Source of the DNA: Labrys monachus
GTDB lineage: Bacteria; Pseudomonadota; Alphaproteobacteria; Rhizobiales; Labraceae
Assembly (NCBI RefSeq): GCF_030814655.1
Contig: NZ_JAUSVK010000001.1
Location: forward strand, 1,061,043-1,125,042
Reading direction: 5' to 3'
Length of the DNA: 64,000 bases
Made by a program: the position numbers and the translations under genes. The number at the start of each line of letters is the position of its first letter. Position 1 is the stretch's first letter. The notes beneath the pieces are model-generated. The model saw only the letters and a program-made list of their open reading frames with translations, did no database searches and was not told the DNA's origin. This document shows positions 1 through 10,548 of this stretch, piece after piece.

Positions 1-373
1 TGAAATAGGTGATGAAGCCGACGATGCCGATGACGAGGCTCGCCGCCGTGGTGGTGTCGACCGCGAGCAGCAGCGGCAGCATGGCGGTGCCGACATTCGA
101 CCAGCTCGGCGCCAGCAGCGCGGGGCCGGCCGGCACCACGCCGGCCCGGACGAAGCCGATGATGATCCAGGACACGGCCGACGAGCTCTGCGTCGCCAGG
201 CCGGCGATCGTCCCGCTCACGGCGGTGCTGACCGGGCCGCGCATGGCCTGCGCGAAGACGGCACGGGTCCGCCGGCCGGCAAGGGGCACGAGATTGGCGG
301 AAAGGGAGCGTACGCCGATGAAGAACAAGCCGAGCCCGCTGAGCAAGGCGGCAATGGTCGCGATGATGCTCAT
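1..373 (-). CDS. Na+/phosphate symporter family protein, N-terminal part (cut by window edge)
   Basis: Reading leftward from the ATG at 373, the frame stays open to the window edge (124 codons). It gives a hydrophobic protein starting MSIIATIAALLSGLGLFFIG. The segment ATQSSSAVSWIIIGFVRAG carries the QSSSA signature of the Na/Pi-cotransporter repeat (PF02690, NptA/YjbB type), with further membrane segments after it. The family moves phosphate with sodium across the inner membrane. Only the first repeat is visible, so overall length and any C-terminal PhoU-like domain are unknown. The 232 bp between this start and the receiver gene at 606 would hold its promoter; I see no clear operator there. 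Confidence 0.72.
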   Translation of the reverse strand, partial: MSIIATIAALLSGLGLFFIGVRSLSANLVPLAGRRTRAVFAQAMRGPVSTAVSGTIAGLATQSSSAVSWIIIGFVRAGVVPAGPALLAPSWSNVGTAMLPLLLAVDTTTAASLVIGIVGFITYF

Positions 374-605
374 GCAGCTTGCCGGTGGCGGTAGGGCATA
401 GGCGTGGTGTCCTTTCGGCCAGCGGCGACCGACGGAGTTAAGCCGCTGAAGGACAAGCCATAAGGTAGATTTGTGACTGTGATTTAACACCCCGATTCAC
501 GGGCGGTTTTCTTCGCGAAAGCCGCGCGGGCGGGAGGCGGACGAGGCGCCGGCCGAGGGGGAGCGGGCGGAGCCCGGCACCTCCCGGACAGGCAGGCGGA
601 AACGC

Positions 606-974
606 TCACGCGCCGGTGAGCGCCGCAATCTTTCCCATGAGCGATTCGAGATCGACGGGCTTGGTATCGTAATCGTCGGCGCCCGCTTCCATCGCGCGGG
701 CGCGATCGCCGGCCATCGCATGCGCCGTGAGCGCGATGATGGGAATCGCCTGCGTGGCCGCATCGTTCTTGAGACGGCGCGTGGCTTCCCACCCGTCCAT
801 GATCGGCAGGCTGAGATCCATCAGCACGATGTCCGGGCGTTCCGAATGGGTCATGGAGACGGCTTCCGCGCCATTGCCGGCGAAGAGCACCTGATGGCCG
901 CGGCGAAGCAGGCGCCGGCTCAGCATGTCCCGATTTTCCGGATTGTCTTCCACGAGCAGAATGCGCAGCGTCAT
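606..974 (-). CDS. Single-domain response regulator (CheY/DivK-like receiver)
   Basis: This 122-residue protein is one receiver domain and nothing else. It has the acidic pocket E9/D10, phospho-acceptor D53 in IVLMDLSLP, T83 and K105 (DTKP). There is no DNA-binding or enzymatic output, so it should act by protein contact, as DivK or CheY do, or as a phosphorelay intermediate. A GGGAG ribosome site lies 8 nt before the ATG. It starts 15 nt after the hybrid kinase gene ends, on the same strand, and is the last gene of a three-gene signalling unit. The kinase and SpoIIE phosphatase upstream are its probable partners (inference from context). Confidence 0.9.
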   Translation of the reverse strand: MTLRILLVEDNPENRDMLSRRLLRRGHQVLFAGNGAEAVSMTHSERPDIVLMDLSLPIMDGWEATRRLKNDAATQAIPIIALTAHAMAGDRARAMEAGADDYDTKPVDLESLMGKIAALTGA

Positions 975-989
975 CCGTGTAACTCCCGG

Positions 990-3485
990 TTATCCACGTA
1001 ATTCCTTGAGGGCGTCGAGCAGCGCGGCCCGCGCTTCCGGTCCCTTGGGAATGATCATGCCGCCCCGTTCGAGCAGGAAGCCGGATTCGTTCGCCGTCAG
1101 GTCCTTGGCCGTCATGACGAGCACCTTCACGTCCTTGAGCTTTTCGTCGCGCCGGACCCGGTCGAGCAGGGCGAAGCCGTCCATGTCGGGCATGATCAGG
1201 TCGAGCAGCATGAGGGCGGGCGGCGGATTCTGCTCGAGCCAGGCGAGCGCCTCGGCGCTGGAAGCGGCCTCGGTGACCTCGTAGCCGCTGGCAGCCAGCG
1301 CGCGCCCGGTGGCGCTGCGGTCGTCCGGATTGTCGTCGACCACGAGCACGCGGCCGTTCGTCGTGCCGGCGTGCGCGCGGACGGTGGCGATCAGCTGCCC
1401 GCGGTCGACGGGCTTGGTGAGGAACTCGGCCGCGCCGAGCGAGAGGCCGAGGGGCCGTTCGTCGAGCAGGCTGACGATCACGACCGGAATGTCGGCGAGC
1501 GCCGGATCGTTCTTGAGGGTGCCGAGCACGGTCCAGCCATCGACCTTGGGCATCATCACGTCGAGCAGGATGACCGCCGGCCGCAGCGCGCGCGCCTGTT
1601 CGATCGCTTCGGCGCCGCCGCCGGCATGCTCGACGCGATAACCCTCGCGGGCGAGCATGGTGCCGATGAGGTGATGGATCTGCGGATCGTCGTCGACCAG
1701 CAGGACGGTGGTGGCGTCCTCCGGCCCGCTCGCCGCCGCCGGCGTGGCGGATGTCGAGGCGGAGGTGGCGGCGGAGGGCACCTTCGTCTCCAGCGGCAGG
1801 GTAATGGTGAAGATGCTGCCCTTGCCGGGCGTGCTTTCCACCGTCACGTCGCCGCCGAGCAGCTTGCACAGGCGGCGGGTGATGACGAGGCCGAGGCCGG
1901 TGCCGCCATATTTGCGCGTCGTGCTGGCATCGGCCTGGGTGAAGGCCTGGAACAGGCGGCCCAGCTGTTCCTTGGTCATGCCGATGCCGGAATCGCTCAG
2001 GCGGAACACCACCTGGTCAGGCGGCAGCGAGACGTCGAGACGGACCAGCCCGCCCTCGGTGAACTTGCAGCCATTGCTCAGCAGATTGAGCAGGCTCTGC
2101 TTGAGCTTGGTGTAGTCGGTCCGCAGCATCGGCGTGTCGGCGGGTACGTTGAATTCCAGCCGGTTGCCGCGCGCCGCCGCCAGCGGCGTGACGAGCGATT
2201 GCAGCTCGTCCAGCAATTTCGGCAGGCTCACCGGCTCGAGATAGACCTCCATCCGGCCCGCCTCGATCTTGCTGAGGTCGAGAATGTCGTTGATCAGCTT
2301 CAGCAGGTGCTTGCCGGCGGACTCGATGCGCTTGAGATCCGGCAGCACCCTGTCCTGGCCGATATCCTCCATGTCCTCCTGCAGGATCTGCGCGTAGCCG
2401 ATGATCGCATTGAGGGGGGTGCGCAGCTCATGGCTCATATTGGCCATGAATTCCGATTTGGTCTGGTTGGCCTGTTCGGCGAGGTCGCGCGCTTCAGCCA
2501 TGGCCGTCTCCACGGCCTTGCGTTCGCTGATGTCGTAGAGCCAGTTCACCGCCGCCGTCTCGCCGTCATAATTTATCGTCTGGCGGCTGAGCAGGGCCCA
2601 GAACGTGGTCCTATCCGTCTTCACCAGATGGACCTCCTCGTCGCGCAGGCTTCCCTGGGCCTGGAACTTCGCCATCAGCCTCAGGCGCTCGGAGGGGTCG
2701 ACATGGACATCTTCGTTGGAACTGGGGGCGGCGCTCTTCTCGGTGGCGCCGTAGAGCTCGTCATGCCGCACATTGGCGTAGAGGAACCTGCCGTTCTGCG
2801 CGACGATGGCGACGGCGGTGGGGCTGCTGTCCAGCAGGCGCCGGGCCTGGTCGGCGAGGCTCTGGCTGGAGAGAAGGTAGCTCAAGGCGAGGGAAAAGCC
2901 GGCCGCGAGTATCGTGGTCATGATGACCGCGCCCTGGGCGGTATTGGCCGACTTCAGGAATTCCTCTCTCTTCACGCCGACATAGAGGACCCCGACCACC
3001 GCTCCCGAGGAATCGAGGATGGGATCGTAGGCGGTCATATAGGGTTCGCCGAGGATATCGGCCTCGCCGCGAAAGGGCTTCTTGTCCTTGAAGACGGCAT
3101 CATGGACGGGGCCCTGGGCGAGGGTCGTGCCCACGGCCCGATGGCCCTCCGTCATCACATTGGTGGAGACGCGCGTGTCTCCCATGAAGATCGTGGCGGT
3201 GCCTCCGACGAGATCCTTGATCTTGTCGACGACCTCGAAATTGTCGTTGAGGGAAAAATCCCCCGCCTTGAGCTTGCCGTTGTCGACGGAGAACGTCTTG
3301 CCCTTGGCGGACACGACCTCCCAGGCCACCCGCATGTTGGAATTCACCCGCTCCAGGGCGGAATCCTTGGCGATGTTGTCCAGCAGGATCGAGGTGATCA
3401 CGGTGACGATGATGCCGAGCACCACGACGCCGAGGAGCGTCAGCAATATGCTTCTCGTCAGGGGACTGGCTTTGACCATCGGCAT
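990..3485 (-). CDS. Membrane hybrid sensor histidine kinase with Cache-like sensor, PAS, and two receiver domains
   Basis: The 831-residue protein has a membrane helix at about 10-35, a periplasmic single-Cache-like sensor at about 40-180 ([21 protein letters not shown]) and a second helix at about 185-205. A PAS domain follows at about 215-325, then a HisKA dimerisation helix with phospho-His H352 in [10 protein letters not shown]. The ATPase domain has N467/N471, DSGIGM at 498-503 and GGTGLGL near 527. Two C-terminal receiver domains carry D642 and D762. It should autophosphorylate on sensing a periplasmic ligand and pass phosphate to its own receivers or to the adjacent receiver (606-974). 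It starts 23 nt after the REC-SpoIIE gene. An AGGAAG ribosome site precedes the ATG. Confidence 0.92.
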   Translation of the reverse strand: MPMVKASPLTRSILLTLLGVVVLGIIVTVITSILLDNIAKDSALERVNSNMRVAWEVVSAKGKTFSVDNGKLKAGDFSLNDNFEVVDKIKDLVGGTATIFMGDTRVSTNVMTEGHRAVGTTLAQGPVHDAVFKDKKPFRGEADILGEPYMTAYDPILDSSGAVVGVLYVGVKREEFLKSANTAQGAVIMTTILAAGFSLALSYLLSSQSLADQARRLLDSSPTAVAIVAQNGRFLYANVRHDELYGATEKSAAPSSNEDVHVDPSERLRLMAKFQAQGSLRDEEVHLVKTDRTTFWALLSRQTINYDGETAAVNWLYDISERKAVETAMAEARDLAEQANQTKSEFMANMSHELRTPLNAIIGYAQILQEDMEDIGQDRVLPDLKRIESAGKHLLKLINDILDLSKIEAGRMEVYLEPVSLPKLLDELQSLVTPLAAARGNRLEFNVPADTPMLRTDYTKLKQSLLNLLSNGCKFTEGGLVRLDVSLPPDQVVFRLSDSGIGMTKEQLGRLFQAFTQADASTTRKYGGTGLGLVITRRLCKLLGGDVTVESTPGKGSIFTITLPLETKVPSAATSASTSATPAAASGPEDATTVLLVDDDPQIHHLIGTMLAREGYRVEHAGGGAEAIEQARALRPAVILLDVMMPKVDGWTVLGTLKNDPALADIPVVIVSLLDERPLGLSLGAAEFLTKPVDRGQLIATVRAHAGTTNGRVLVVDDNPDDRSATGRALAASGYEVTEAASSAEALAWLEQNPPPALMLLDLIMPDMDGFALLDRVRRDEKLKDVKVLVMTAKDLTANESGFLLERGGMIIPKGPEARAALLDALKELRG

Positions 3486-3508
3486 CTTCGGAAATCTTCC
3501 TGAGCGAG

Positions 3509-4702
3509 TTATGGGAGAACGGCGTGGAAGCGAAGGAGGAGGGCGGCGACGTCGTCCGAGGGGGGGCCCCCCGCTTCATGCGCGCGCACGGTCGAGACGA
3601 GGGAGGCCAGCGAGGCCGGCGGCGCGGCGAGCCAGGCTTCCACCCCGTGCTCCCCGAACAGGACGTCGTTCGGTGCCGCCGCCTCGGTGACGCCGTCGCT
3701 CAGGACGAGCAGGGCGTCGCCCGGGTGCAGGCGGCCCTCGCCCGCCTTGTACTCCGCGATGTCGATCACCCCGAGCGGCAGGCCTCCGGCGACGTCCAGC
3801 CGCTCGATCGTGCCGTCCGCGCGTCGCAGGAAGGGCGGGACATGCCCGCAATTGACATAAGCGAGCCGCCCGTCCGAAGGATCGAACACCCCGAGCAGCA
3901 GCGTGACGAACATGCAGCTCGGATTGCCTTTGCTCAGCTCGACATTGAGGGCCTGCGCCGCCTGGGCGAGGTCGGCGAACAGGTCGGAGGCGTCCGAGCG
4001 CATCGCCAGCGCGCGTATCAGCGTGTAGGTGCGGGCCATCACGAGAGCGGCGCCGGCGCCCTTGTCGGAGACGTCGCCGAGCACCAGCATATGCCGGCCG
4101 TCCGCCAGCACGACATGGTCGACGAGATCGCCCCCGACCTCGCGTGCGGGCTCCAGCACGACGTCGATGAGCAGGCTGTCGTCGGCATGGGGAGGCGGGA
4201 CGAAGGCGAGCTGGAGGTTGCGCGCCTCGGTCAGCTCCGCCTGCTTGCGGGAGAGCTCCTCGCGCATGCGGTCGCGCAGCCGCTTCTTTTCGAGCGAGGT
4301 GACGACGCGGGCCCGCAGCAGGGTCGGCTCGAACGGCTTGGGCAGGAAGTCCTCCGCCCCCAGCTCGATGGCGCGCACGACCGAATCCATCTCATTCATG
4401 GCGGAGATGACGATGACCGGCAGTCGTTCGGTGCCGCCACGCGCCGCCATGGCCTCCAGCACATCGAAGCCCGTCATCACCGGCATCATGATGTCGAGGA
4501 GCACGAGGTCCAGCGGCACGCTGGTGATGAGATCGAGCGCTTCGCGGCCATCGGCCGCCTGCAGCACATTGGTGATGCCGAGGCGGGAAAGCCGCCGGAC
4601 CAACAGCTCCCGGTTCATTTCGATGTCGTCCGCGACCAGGACGCGGGCACCCTTGAGCGATCCGGAGGTGAGATCGTCAAGCGGGACGTGACGAGCGCTC
4701 AT
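3509..4702 (-). CDS. Response regulator with SpoIIE/PP2C-type serine phosphatase output (RsbU-like)
   Basis: The first ~140 residues form a receiver domain (VLVADD, phospho-acceptor D70 in LVLLDIMMP). A short coiled linker (about 140-175) leads to a SpoIIE/PP2C phosphatase domain with [24 protein letters not shown] and SDGVTEA, the usual metal-binding aspartates. Such proteins are phosphorylation-gated Ser/Thr phosphatases that usually act on anti-anti-sigma (STAS) partners. No STAS or anti-sigma gene is in view, so the substrate is unknown. The start is set at the second in-frame ATG (4702), just ahead of recognisable sequence; an upstream ATG at 4765 would add 21 low-complexity residues. 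It is the first gene of the operon 4702-606. Confidence 0.88.
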   Translation of the reverse strand: MSARHVPLDDLTSGSLKGARVLVADDIEMNRELLVRRLSRLGITNVLQAADGREALDLITSVPLDLVLLDIMMPVMTGFDVLEAMAARGGTERLPVIVISAMNEMDSVVRAIELGAEDFLPKPFEPTLLRARVVTSLEKKRLRDRMREELSRKQAELTEARNLQLAFVPPPHADDSLLIDVVLEPAREVGGDLVDHVVLADGRHMLVLGDVSDKGAGAALVMARTYTLIRALAMRSDASDLFADLAQAAQALNVELSKGNPSCMFVTLLLGVFDPSDGRLAYVNCGHVPPFLRRADGTIERLDVAGGLPLGVIDIAEYKAGEGRLHPGDALLVLSDGVTEAAAPNDVLFGEHGVEAWLAAPPASLASLVSTVRAHEAGGPPSDDVAALLLRFHAVLP

Positions 4703-5005
4703 GGCGGGCACGTACGGGCCAGGGGAACGCAAGGGGCGAGCGGAACGGCGGCAGCCGCGTTGCATGCGCTTCGGAAAACGGCGCGTCCGGTTGCGGCCTT
4801 GGCTGTGGTCATCTCTGTCACGGGGGCACGGAGCCTTCGACTTTGAGGCGATTCCATCTTGGAAATTCGCGGGACGGGGCAGTGAAAACGAATGGCGGAC
4901 CTTAATCGAGGAGTATGCGGACGTTCTAGACGAAAAGCCCAGACGGCACCATCGCTTTGACGTCTACATGGTTGACGCCCCACGCTGTTCCGGCGGCGCG
5001 AGTCG
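4703..5005. other. Intergenic region upstream of the REC-SpoIIE operon
   Basis: This 303 bp stretch separates the 3' end of the CDF-like gene from the start of the phosphatase operon, both read leftward. It should hold the operon promoter. I looked for the alphaproteobacterial general-stress promoter pattern (GGAAC with a spaced CGTT) and did not see a convincing copy. No believable gene or hairpin was found. Confidence 0.4.
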
Positions 5006-5926
5006 TCAGGACGGCTCGTGCCATTCGACCGGGATCACCGTGACCCGGGATCCGGGAATGAGGTTCCCGACGGTCGCTGCGACCTTGTCGACGATGCGCT
5101 GGATCTCGCCGATCTGGCGATGGGCGGAAAAGCCGAGGACGATCTCCACCAGCGGCGTATTGCCCGAGATCCGGGACTTCACCGACACCAGGTCGTCATA
5201 ATCCTCGAAATGATCGACGAGGGCCCGGTTGATCATCTCCTGCTGGGCTTCCTCGAGCGTGCGGTCGAGCAGCGAGGGCATCGCCCGGCGCCACATGGAA
5301 ACCGCCAGTTCCAGCATCACCAGCGCCACGAAGGCCGATCCGAGCACTTCGGCGGCGAGGCCGATCGGCGAGTCGCCGAACACGGCGTTCACGCACAGGG
5401 CGCACAGCACGAGGCCGGAGGACACCAGCTTCGCCAGCCGGGTGCGGACCTGCCCGATCATGATGACGGAATCGCCGCCGCGGCTGGCCAGCGACAGCGC
5501 CCTGAACGCCCAGGCGTTCTGGGCGACGTTGATGACACCGACGGTGGCAGCGAAGTAGAGGCCGAGGCCTGCCTGCACCGGCGGATTCCACCAGCGATAG
5601 GCGGCGGTGCCGGCCACCCACAGGCCGCCGAGGCCCATCGCCGTCCCGATACCGAGATTGGCGAATTGCTCCAGCTTGCCGGCGCCGTAGTCGAATGTGT
5701 GGGTCCGCCCGCGATGGATCCGCCGCATCAATATCAGCAGCACCATTTCCAGCGAGAAGAGCAGCGTGCCCCGCAGCGCCTCGGCGCCGATCATCAGCGA
5801 ATTCGCCCAGATGGCGACCGCGAAAGCGATCACGATCAGCACCAGATCAGACAGCCCCGCCATCAGCATCGACCGTTCCCGCTGCTGCGAGCCCGCATCG
5901 ATGGCGGCTGGGGGCGGGGATGTCAT
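5006..5926 (-). CDS. Cation diffusion facilitator (CDF) family-like membrane protein lacking the usual metal-site residues
   Basis: This is a 306-residue inner-membrane protein with about six hydrophobic segments and a soluble C-terminal domain. Family marks are the loop FDYGAGKLEQFA (CDF proteins usually read HxxGxGKxE here), SLLDRTLEEAQQEMI after the last helix, and a cytoplasmic domain ending in VTVIPVEWHEP. In hand alignment to E. coli YiiP, the two acidic ligands of helix 2 fall on Arg and Leu, and no HxxxD-like pair is seen in helix 5, so zinc or iron export should not be assumed. The ATG at 5926 has GGAG 9 nt upstream; an equally good ATG at 5986 would add 20 residues. An IS630 insertion begins 148 bp upstream of 5926 and may have displaced the promoter. 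Confidence 0.75.
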   Translation of the reverse strand: MTSPPPAAIDAGSQQRERSMLMAGLSDLVLIVIAFAVAIWANSLMIGAEALRGTLLFSLEMVLLILMRRIHRGRTHTFDYGAGKLEQFANLGIGTAMGLGGLWVAGTAAYRWWNPPVQAGLGLYFAATVGVINVAQNAWAFRALSLASRGGDSVIMIGQVRTRLAKLVSSGLVLCALCVNAVFGDSPIGLAAEVLGSAFVALVMLELAVSMWRRAMPSLLDRTLEEAQQEMINRALVDHFEDYDDLVSVKSRISGNTPLVEIVLGFSAHRQIGEIQRIVDKVAATVGNLIPGSRVTVIPVEWHEPS

Positions 5927-6165
5927 GATGGGGTTCTCCGTCACAGTCGAACAGGCATTCGTGGCCTCGCCGGCCGCTTCGTCCATTCGGAAAGTCTCCC
6001 GGACGCCGTCGGCATCGAACCGGCCGCGGCGCCTCGGTGCGCAGATGGCGAATAAGGCAACAGTGTGGTTTTTTAGAGCGGAATTTGTCTGAGTGGAATC
6101 GGAAGGGATTCCACTGGATGGCTTAGTGTGATTCATAGGTTTCCGGGCTATTCCGGAGATGAAGC

Positions 6166-7121
6166 ATGACGAAGCGTGGTGAAGCCTATTCGCAGGATTT
6201 GCGAGATCGTGTGCTTGGGGCGCTGGATAGCGGGATGTCGGCGAGCACAATCGCACCAATCTTCAGGGTGAGTGTGTCCTACATCTACAAGGCGGCCGCG
6301 CGGCGGCGCGCGACGGGGGAGGTCAGTGCCCGCCCCCAGCGCAATCATGTTCCGCTCAAGCTTGCCAAGCATGAAGAGGTTCTGCGGGCCAAGGTCGCGG
6401 CTGATCCGGATGCGCGTGTCGCGGATCTGCGGGCCTGGGCGGAGGAAGAATTGGGGGTCAGCATCAGCCATGCCCCGATGTGGCATATGCTCAAGCGGCT
6501 TGGGCTGACATATAAAAAAAGACGATCCACGCCAGCGAGCAAAAACGCCCCGATGTCGCGGCCGCTCGCCGCAAATGGCACAGCAACCAAATCTGGCTGA
6601 GGCCCTCGCGTCTGGTCTTCATTGACGAGACCTGGGCCTCGACCGCGATGGCGCGCCACTACGGCAGGTGCAAGCGCGGACAGCGCCTGATCGACTACGT
6701 GCCGCATGGCCATTGGAAAACCACGACCTTCATTGGCGCTCTGCGCAGCGGGGGATTGACAGCTCCCTGCGTGCTCGACGGCCCAGTCAACGGCGATTGC
6801 TTCAAGGCCTATGTCGCGCAGATCCTCGTTCCCACCCTCAATTACGGCGATATCGTCATCATGGACAATCTGAGCAGCCACAAAGTCCCGGGTGTGCGCC
6901 AAGCCATCGAGGCCGCAGGGGCGGAACTGCTTTACTTGCCCGCCTACTCCCCCGATCTCAATCCGATCGAGAACCTCTTCGCAAAGCTCAAAGCTCTCCT
7001 GCGCGCGGCTGCAACCCGATCCATCCACGATCTCTGGGACGAAATCGCCAAAACTCTCCCGCGCTTCTCCCCGTCCGAATGCAGAAATTACTTCTCTAAT
7101 GCTGGATATTCTACAGTCTGA
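6166..7121 (+). CDS. IS630-family transposase, two frames joined by a -1 shift at A7
   Basis: The first frame (6166-6600) encodes the helix-turn-helix N-terminus (YSQDLRDRVLGALDSG, VSVSYIYKAAARRR). The second frame carries the catalytic DDE domain: Asp in VFIDETWAS, Asp in IVIMDNLSSHK and Glu in PDLNPIENLFAKLK. Moving to the -1 frame after the run of seven A at 6514-6520 gives a continuous product (YKK then KTIHASEQKRPDV and on to FIDET). No sequence is missing, so this is programmed frameshifting or polymerase slippage as known in other IS630 elements, not a decayed gene. The HTH part alone could act as a repressor. Confidence 0.9.
6514..6521 (+). other. A7G slippery site for transposase frameshifting
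   Basis: Seven consecutive A residues followed by G lie in the codons TAT AAA AAA AGA. The downstream catalytic domain is in the -1 frame relative to the first open frame, and the two frames overlap here. Slippage on the A run joins them with no gap in the family alignment. Confidence 0.7.
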
Positions 7122-7135
7122 ACAATTTCGCTCTA

Positions 7136-7401
7136 GCTGGCTTGCTGTCAACGCCCGGCCGGCCGATAGTGCATGGGAAGAAGGATTTTTCGCACAATCT
7201 CGACGGAAATGCCGCGCGCTTCCCCCTGGGGATCCTTCGAAGGCAGGCAAGGCGGGGCGGTAAGGGAATGCCTGCGTCGTTTGCGGGGTCGTCGGCGCCG
7301 CCGACCGGAGCAAAACGCGTTTGCAGGGAAACGCTGTTTTGCTCTGGATCTTCGTCGATGTCCTTACGCGTCGGGCCGTTTCCGGCGGATACCAGGACGC
7401 C
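7136..7401. other. Spacer between IS630 and the RND operon with a hairpin
   Basis: No believable gene is present in these 266 bp. The main structure is an imperfect inverted repeat at 7308-7344 (GAGCAAAAC ... GTTTTGCTC around GCAGGG), a stable hairpin downstream of the leftward RND gene. It may act as a transcript terminator or be a dispersed repeat; no strong U-tract follows on either strand. Confidence 0.4.
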
Positions 7402-10400
7402 TCAGTGAGGCGCCGTCGGCGTCGCGGCCGGCTTGCGGGTGAAGCGGCTCTTGATGCCCTCGCGCAACGACTGGAACAGCACGTAGAGCATCGGAATCAG
7501 GAAGATGCCGATCAGGCTCGCACCGATCATGCCGGCGAAGACCGGCGTGCCGACGTCGCGCCGGCTGATCATCGCCGCACCGGTGGCGATGACGAGCGGG
7601 AGCAGGCCGAGCACGAAGGCGATCGAGGTCATCATCACGGCGCGGAACCGCATGGCGGCGCCCTGGATCGCAGCGTCCTGGATCGAATCGCCGTGCTCGC
7701 GCCGCTCCTTGGCGAATTCGACGATCAGGATGCCGTTCTTCGCCGCGAGGGCGATCAGCACCACCAGGCCGATCTGGGCGTAGACGTCGAGCGAAAGGCC
7801 CGCGACGCTGATGCCGAAGAAGGCGCAGAGAATGCCGACCGACACCGACAGCAGCACCGGGATCGGGATGGTCCAGCTTTCATAGAGGCCGACCAGGAAG
7901 AGGAAGGCGAAGAGGACGGCGAGGCCGAGCACGATGCTGGTCTGCCCCTGCGCTTCATGCTCCTGATAGGCGGTGCCGGTCCATTCGAAGCTGTAGCCGG
8001 GCGGCAGGGTCTTGGCGGAGACGTCGGTCATGGCGGCGAGGGCCGTGCCGGAGGAGATGCCCGGAGCCGGCGAGCCGTTGACGGTGATCGAGCGGTAATT
8101 GTTGTAGCGGCTGATGGTCTGCGGCCCGAGCTGGGTCGAGATCGAGGCGATGGAGCGCAGCGGCACCATCTCGCCGCCCTTGTTGCGGACGTAGATCTTC
8201 CAGATCGATTCGACGTCGCTGCGGTCGTTCGCCTCGCCCTGCAGGTTGACCTGCCAGGTGCGGCCATAGAGGTTGAAGTCGTTGATGTAATTGCCGCCGA
8301 GCGTGTTCTGCAGGGCCGCGAAGACGTCGGTCATGGAGAGACCGAGCGCCTGGGCCTTGTCGCGGTCGATATTGAGATAGATCGACGGGTTGGTGGCCGT
8401 GAAGGTCGAGAATACGCGCGAGAGCTGCGGGTTCTGATTGGCGGCGGCGAGCAGGCCCTGCATGACGCTGCCCATCGCGGCTGGATCGGCGCCCTCCAGG
8501 TTCTCGAGTTGGTATTCGAAGCCGCCGCTGGTCGACAGGCCGATGATCGGCGGCACGTTGAAGGCGAAGATCTGGGCCGAATTGATCGACTGGGTGGCGC
8601 CGAACACCTTGGCGATCAGCGCCTGCGCCGAGTTCTGGACGCCCTGCCGGTCGGCGAAGGGTTTCAGGCGCGCGACCATGAACGCCGCGTTCGGCTGGGC
8701 ACCGCCGTCGAGGATGGAGAAGCCGACGATGGCGAGCGTATCCTGGATCTGCGGGATCTGCTTGAGAATGCCTTCGGCCTGCTTGACGACCTCGGTCGTC
8801 CGGTTGACCGAGGCGCCGTCGGGAAGCTGCACGACGACGAAGAAGGCGCCCTGGTCCTCCTCCGGCACGAAGCCCGTCGGCGTCCTCAGCGCCATGTAGT
8901 AGATGCCGGCGCCGAAGACGGCCACCGCCACCAGGCTGAGGACCGACACGCGCACGAGCCGCCGCACCACGGCGGCATAGCCGTTGCGCACGCTGTCGAT
9001 GCCGTTCATCACCGCGCCCATGATGCCGCGCTTCTTGGAATGGCGCAGGAACACGGCGCAGAGCGCGGGAGAGAGCGTCAAGGCGTTGAAGGCGGAGATG
9101 ACCATCGCTGAGGTCATCACCACCGCGAACTGGCGGAAGAGTTCGCCGGTCAGGCCGGGAATGAAGGCGACAGGCACGAACACCGACAGCAGCACCAAAG
9201 AGATGGCGATGACGGGCGCGGTGATCTGCCCCATCGCCTTCTTGGTCGCATCGGCCGGGGAGAGATCGGGCTCCTCCTCCATCACGCGCTCGACATTCTC
9301 GACCACCACGATGGCATCGTCGACGACGATGCCGATGGCGAGCACCATGGCGAGCAGCGACACCGTATTGGCGGAATAGCCCAGCGCCAGCATCACGCCG
9401 AAGGCGCCGATGAGGCTGACCGGGACGGCGATCGCGGGGATGATGGTGGCGCGCAGGTTGCCAAGAAACAGGAAGACGACGATGACGACCAGGATGAACG
9501 CCTCCACCAGCGTACGGACGACTTCGCTGATGGTGTCGTTGACGAATTCCGAGGTGTCGTAGACGACGCGCGCCTTCATCCCCTCGGGAAAGCGCGTGCT
9601 CATATCGGCCAGCGCGTCGGTGACGCGCTTGGCGGTCTGCACCGCATTGGCGCCCGGCGAGAGATAGATGGCGATGGCGACGGCAGGCTTGCCGTTGAGG
9701 CGGCTGGTGGTGTCGAGGCTCTGGGCACCCATCTCGATGCGGGCGACGTCATGCACGCGCAACACCGAGCCGTCGGGATTGGCGCGCACCACGATGTTGC
9801 CGAACTGCTCGGGCGTCTCGAGGCGGCCGAGCGTCTGCAGGTTCATCTGGAACTGCTGGTCGGACGGCGCGGGCTGGGCGCCGATGCGGCCGACGGGGGC
9901 CTGGACGTTCTGGGCCTGGATCGCGCTGGCGATGTCGGAGGCCTGCAGGCCGAGATTGGTCAGGCGCTGGGAATCGAACCAGATGCGCATCGAGTAGTTC
10001 TGGCGGCTGAACAGGCTGGCCTGTCCGACGCCCTCGATGCGCGAGAGACGATCAAGCACGTTGATCGTCGCATAATTGGTGATGAACAGCGGATCCTGCT
10101 TGCCGGATTCCGAATAGAGAAAGAGGAACTGCAGAATGGCGGACGAGCGCTTCTGCGCTGTCACGCCCTGCTGCTGCACGGCGGGCGGCAGCTTGGAGAG
10201 CGCGGCCTGCACGCGGTTGTTGACGTTGACGGTATCGATGTCGGGGTTGGTGCCGAGCGCGAAGGAGACCGTAAGGCTGTAGCTGCCGTCATTGCCGCTC
10301 GTCGACTTCATGTAGAGCATCTTGTCGACGCCCACGACCTGGGCTTCGAGCGGCTGGCCGACCGCGGCTTCGACCACGCTGGCCGAGGCGCCGGGATAGG

Positions 10401-10545
10401 TGGTCGACACCTGGACCTGCGGCGGCACCAGGTTCGGAAACTGCTCGACGGGGATGCGCATCATCGCCAGCGCGCCGGCGATGGTGATGACGATGGCGAT
10501 GACGATCGCCAGGCGGGGCCGATCGATGAATACGGATGAAAACAT
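7402..10545 (-). CDS. RND multidrug efflux transporter, inner-membrane pump (HAE-1, AcrB type)
   Basis: At 1047 residues this is full length for the HAE-1 family. The start [20 protein letters not shown] matches AcrB-type N-termini. The proton-relay motif is intact ([19 protein letters not shown], two adjacent Asp), there are two large periplasmic loops and about 12 membrane helices, and [17 protein letters not shown] follows helix 7. It exports hydrophobic drugs or metabolites using the proton gradient, as a trimer with an adaptor and an outer-membrane channel. The adaptor gene ends 3 nt upstream of this start. No outer-membrane factor gene is nearby, so the pump probably uses a TolC-like channel encoded elsewhere. 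Confidence 0.95.
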   Translation of the reverse strand: MFSSVFIDRPRLAIVIAIVITIAGALAMMRIPVEQFPNLVPPQVQVSTTYPGASASVVEAAVGQPLEAQVVGVDKMLYMKSTSGNDGSYSLTVSFALGTNPDIDTVNVNNRVQAALSKLPPAVQQQGVTAQKRSSAILQFLFLYSESGKQDPLFITNYATINVLDRLSRIEGVGQASLFSRQNYSMRIWFDSQRLTNLGLQASDIASAIQAQNVQAPVGRIGAQPAPSDQQFQMNLQTLGRLETPEQFGNIVVRANPDGSVLRVHDVARIEMGAQSLDTTSRLNGKPAVAIAIYLSPGANAVQTAKRVTDALADMSTRFPEGMKARVVYDTSEFVNDTISEVVRTLVEAFILVVIVVFLFLGNLRATIIPAIAVPVSLIGAFGVMLALGYSANTVSLLAMVLAIGIVVDDAIVVVENVERVMEEEPDLSPADATKKAMGQITAPVIAISLVLLSVFVPVAFIPGLTGELFRQFAVVMTSAMVISAFNALTLSPALCAVFLRHSKKRGIMGAVMNGIDSVRNGYAAVVRRLVRVSVLSLVAVAVFGAGIYYMALRTPTGFVPEEDQGAFFVVVQLPDGASVNRTTEVVKQAEGILKQIPQIQDTLAIVGFSILDGGAQPNAAFMVARLKPFADRQGVQNSAQALIAKVFGATQSINSAQIFAFNVPPIIGLSTSGGFEYQLENLEGADPAAMGSVMQGLLAAANQNPQLSRVFSTFTATNPSIYLNIDRDKAQALGLSMTDVFAALQNTLGGNYINDFNLYGRTWQVNLQGEANDRSDVESIWKIYVRNKGGEMVPLRSIASISTQLGPQTISRYNNYRSITVNGSPAPGISSGTALAAMTDVSAKTLPPGYSFEWTGTAYQEHEAQGQTSIVLGLAVLFAFLFLVGLYESWTIPIPVLLSVSVGILCAFFGISVAGLSLDVYAQIGLVVLIALAAKNGILIVEFAKERREHGDSIQDAAIQGAAMRFRAVMMTSIAFVLGLLPLVIATGAAMISRRDVGTPVFAGMIGASLIGIFLIPMLYVLFQSLREGIKSRFTRKPAATPTAPH

Positions 10546-10548
10546 CGC

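Larger units (their letters stand above)
6074..7135 (+). mobile_element. IS630-family insertion sequence
   Basis: The element is about 1.06 kb. Its ends are inverted repeats, TAGAGCGGAATTTGTCTGA on the left and the complement of TAGAGCGAAATTGTTCAGA on the right (about 15 of 19 positions matching). Each end is flanked by TA (6074-6075 and 7134-7135), the target duplication expected of IS630. It encodes one DDE transposase in two overlapping frames. The element lies between the CDF-like gene and the RND operon and interrupts no recognisable gene. It appears complete and potentially active. Confidence 0.9.

Noticed and set aside
1371-3503. Plus-strand open frame of about 710 codons across the hybrid kinase gene
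   Set aside because: It mirrors the kinase domains codon by codon and shows no independent features.
6149-6259. N-terminal extension of the CDF-like gene reaching into the IS630 element
   Set aside because: The added residues derive from IS sequence; good starts with ribosome sites lie at 5986 and 5926, outside the IS.
6166-6600. Transposase pseudogene broken by a frameshift
   Set aside because: The frames overlap at an A7 run with no lost residues, the ends and TA duplications are intact, and IS630 elements are known to use frameshifting.
7321-9111. Plus-strand open frame of about 600 codons across the RND pump gene
   Set aside because: It is the antisense of conserved RND sequence and is Arg/Asp/His-rich without any recognisable domain.
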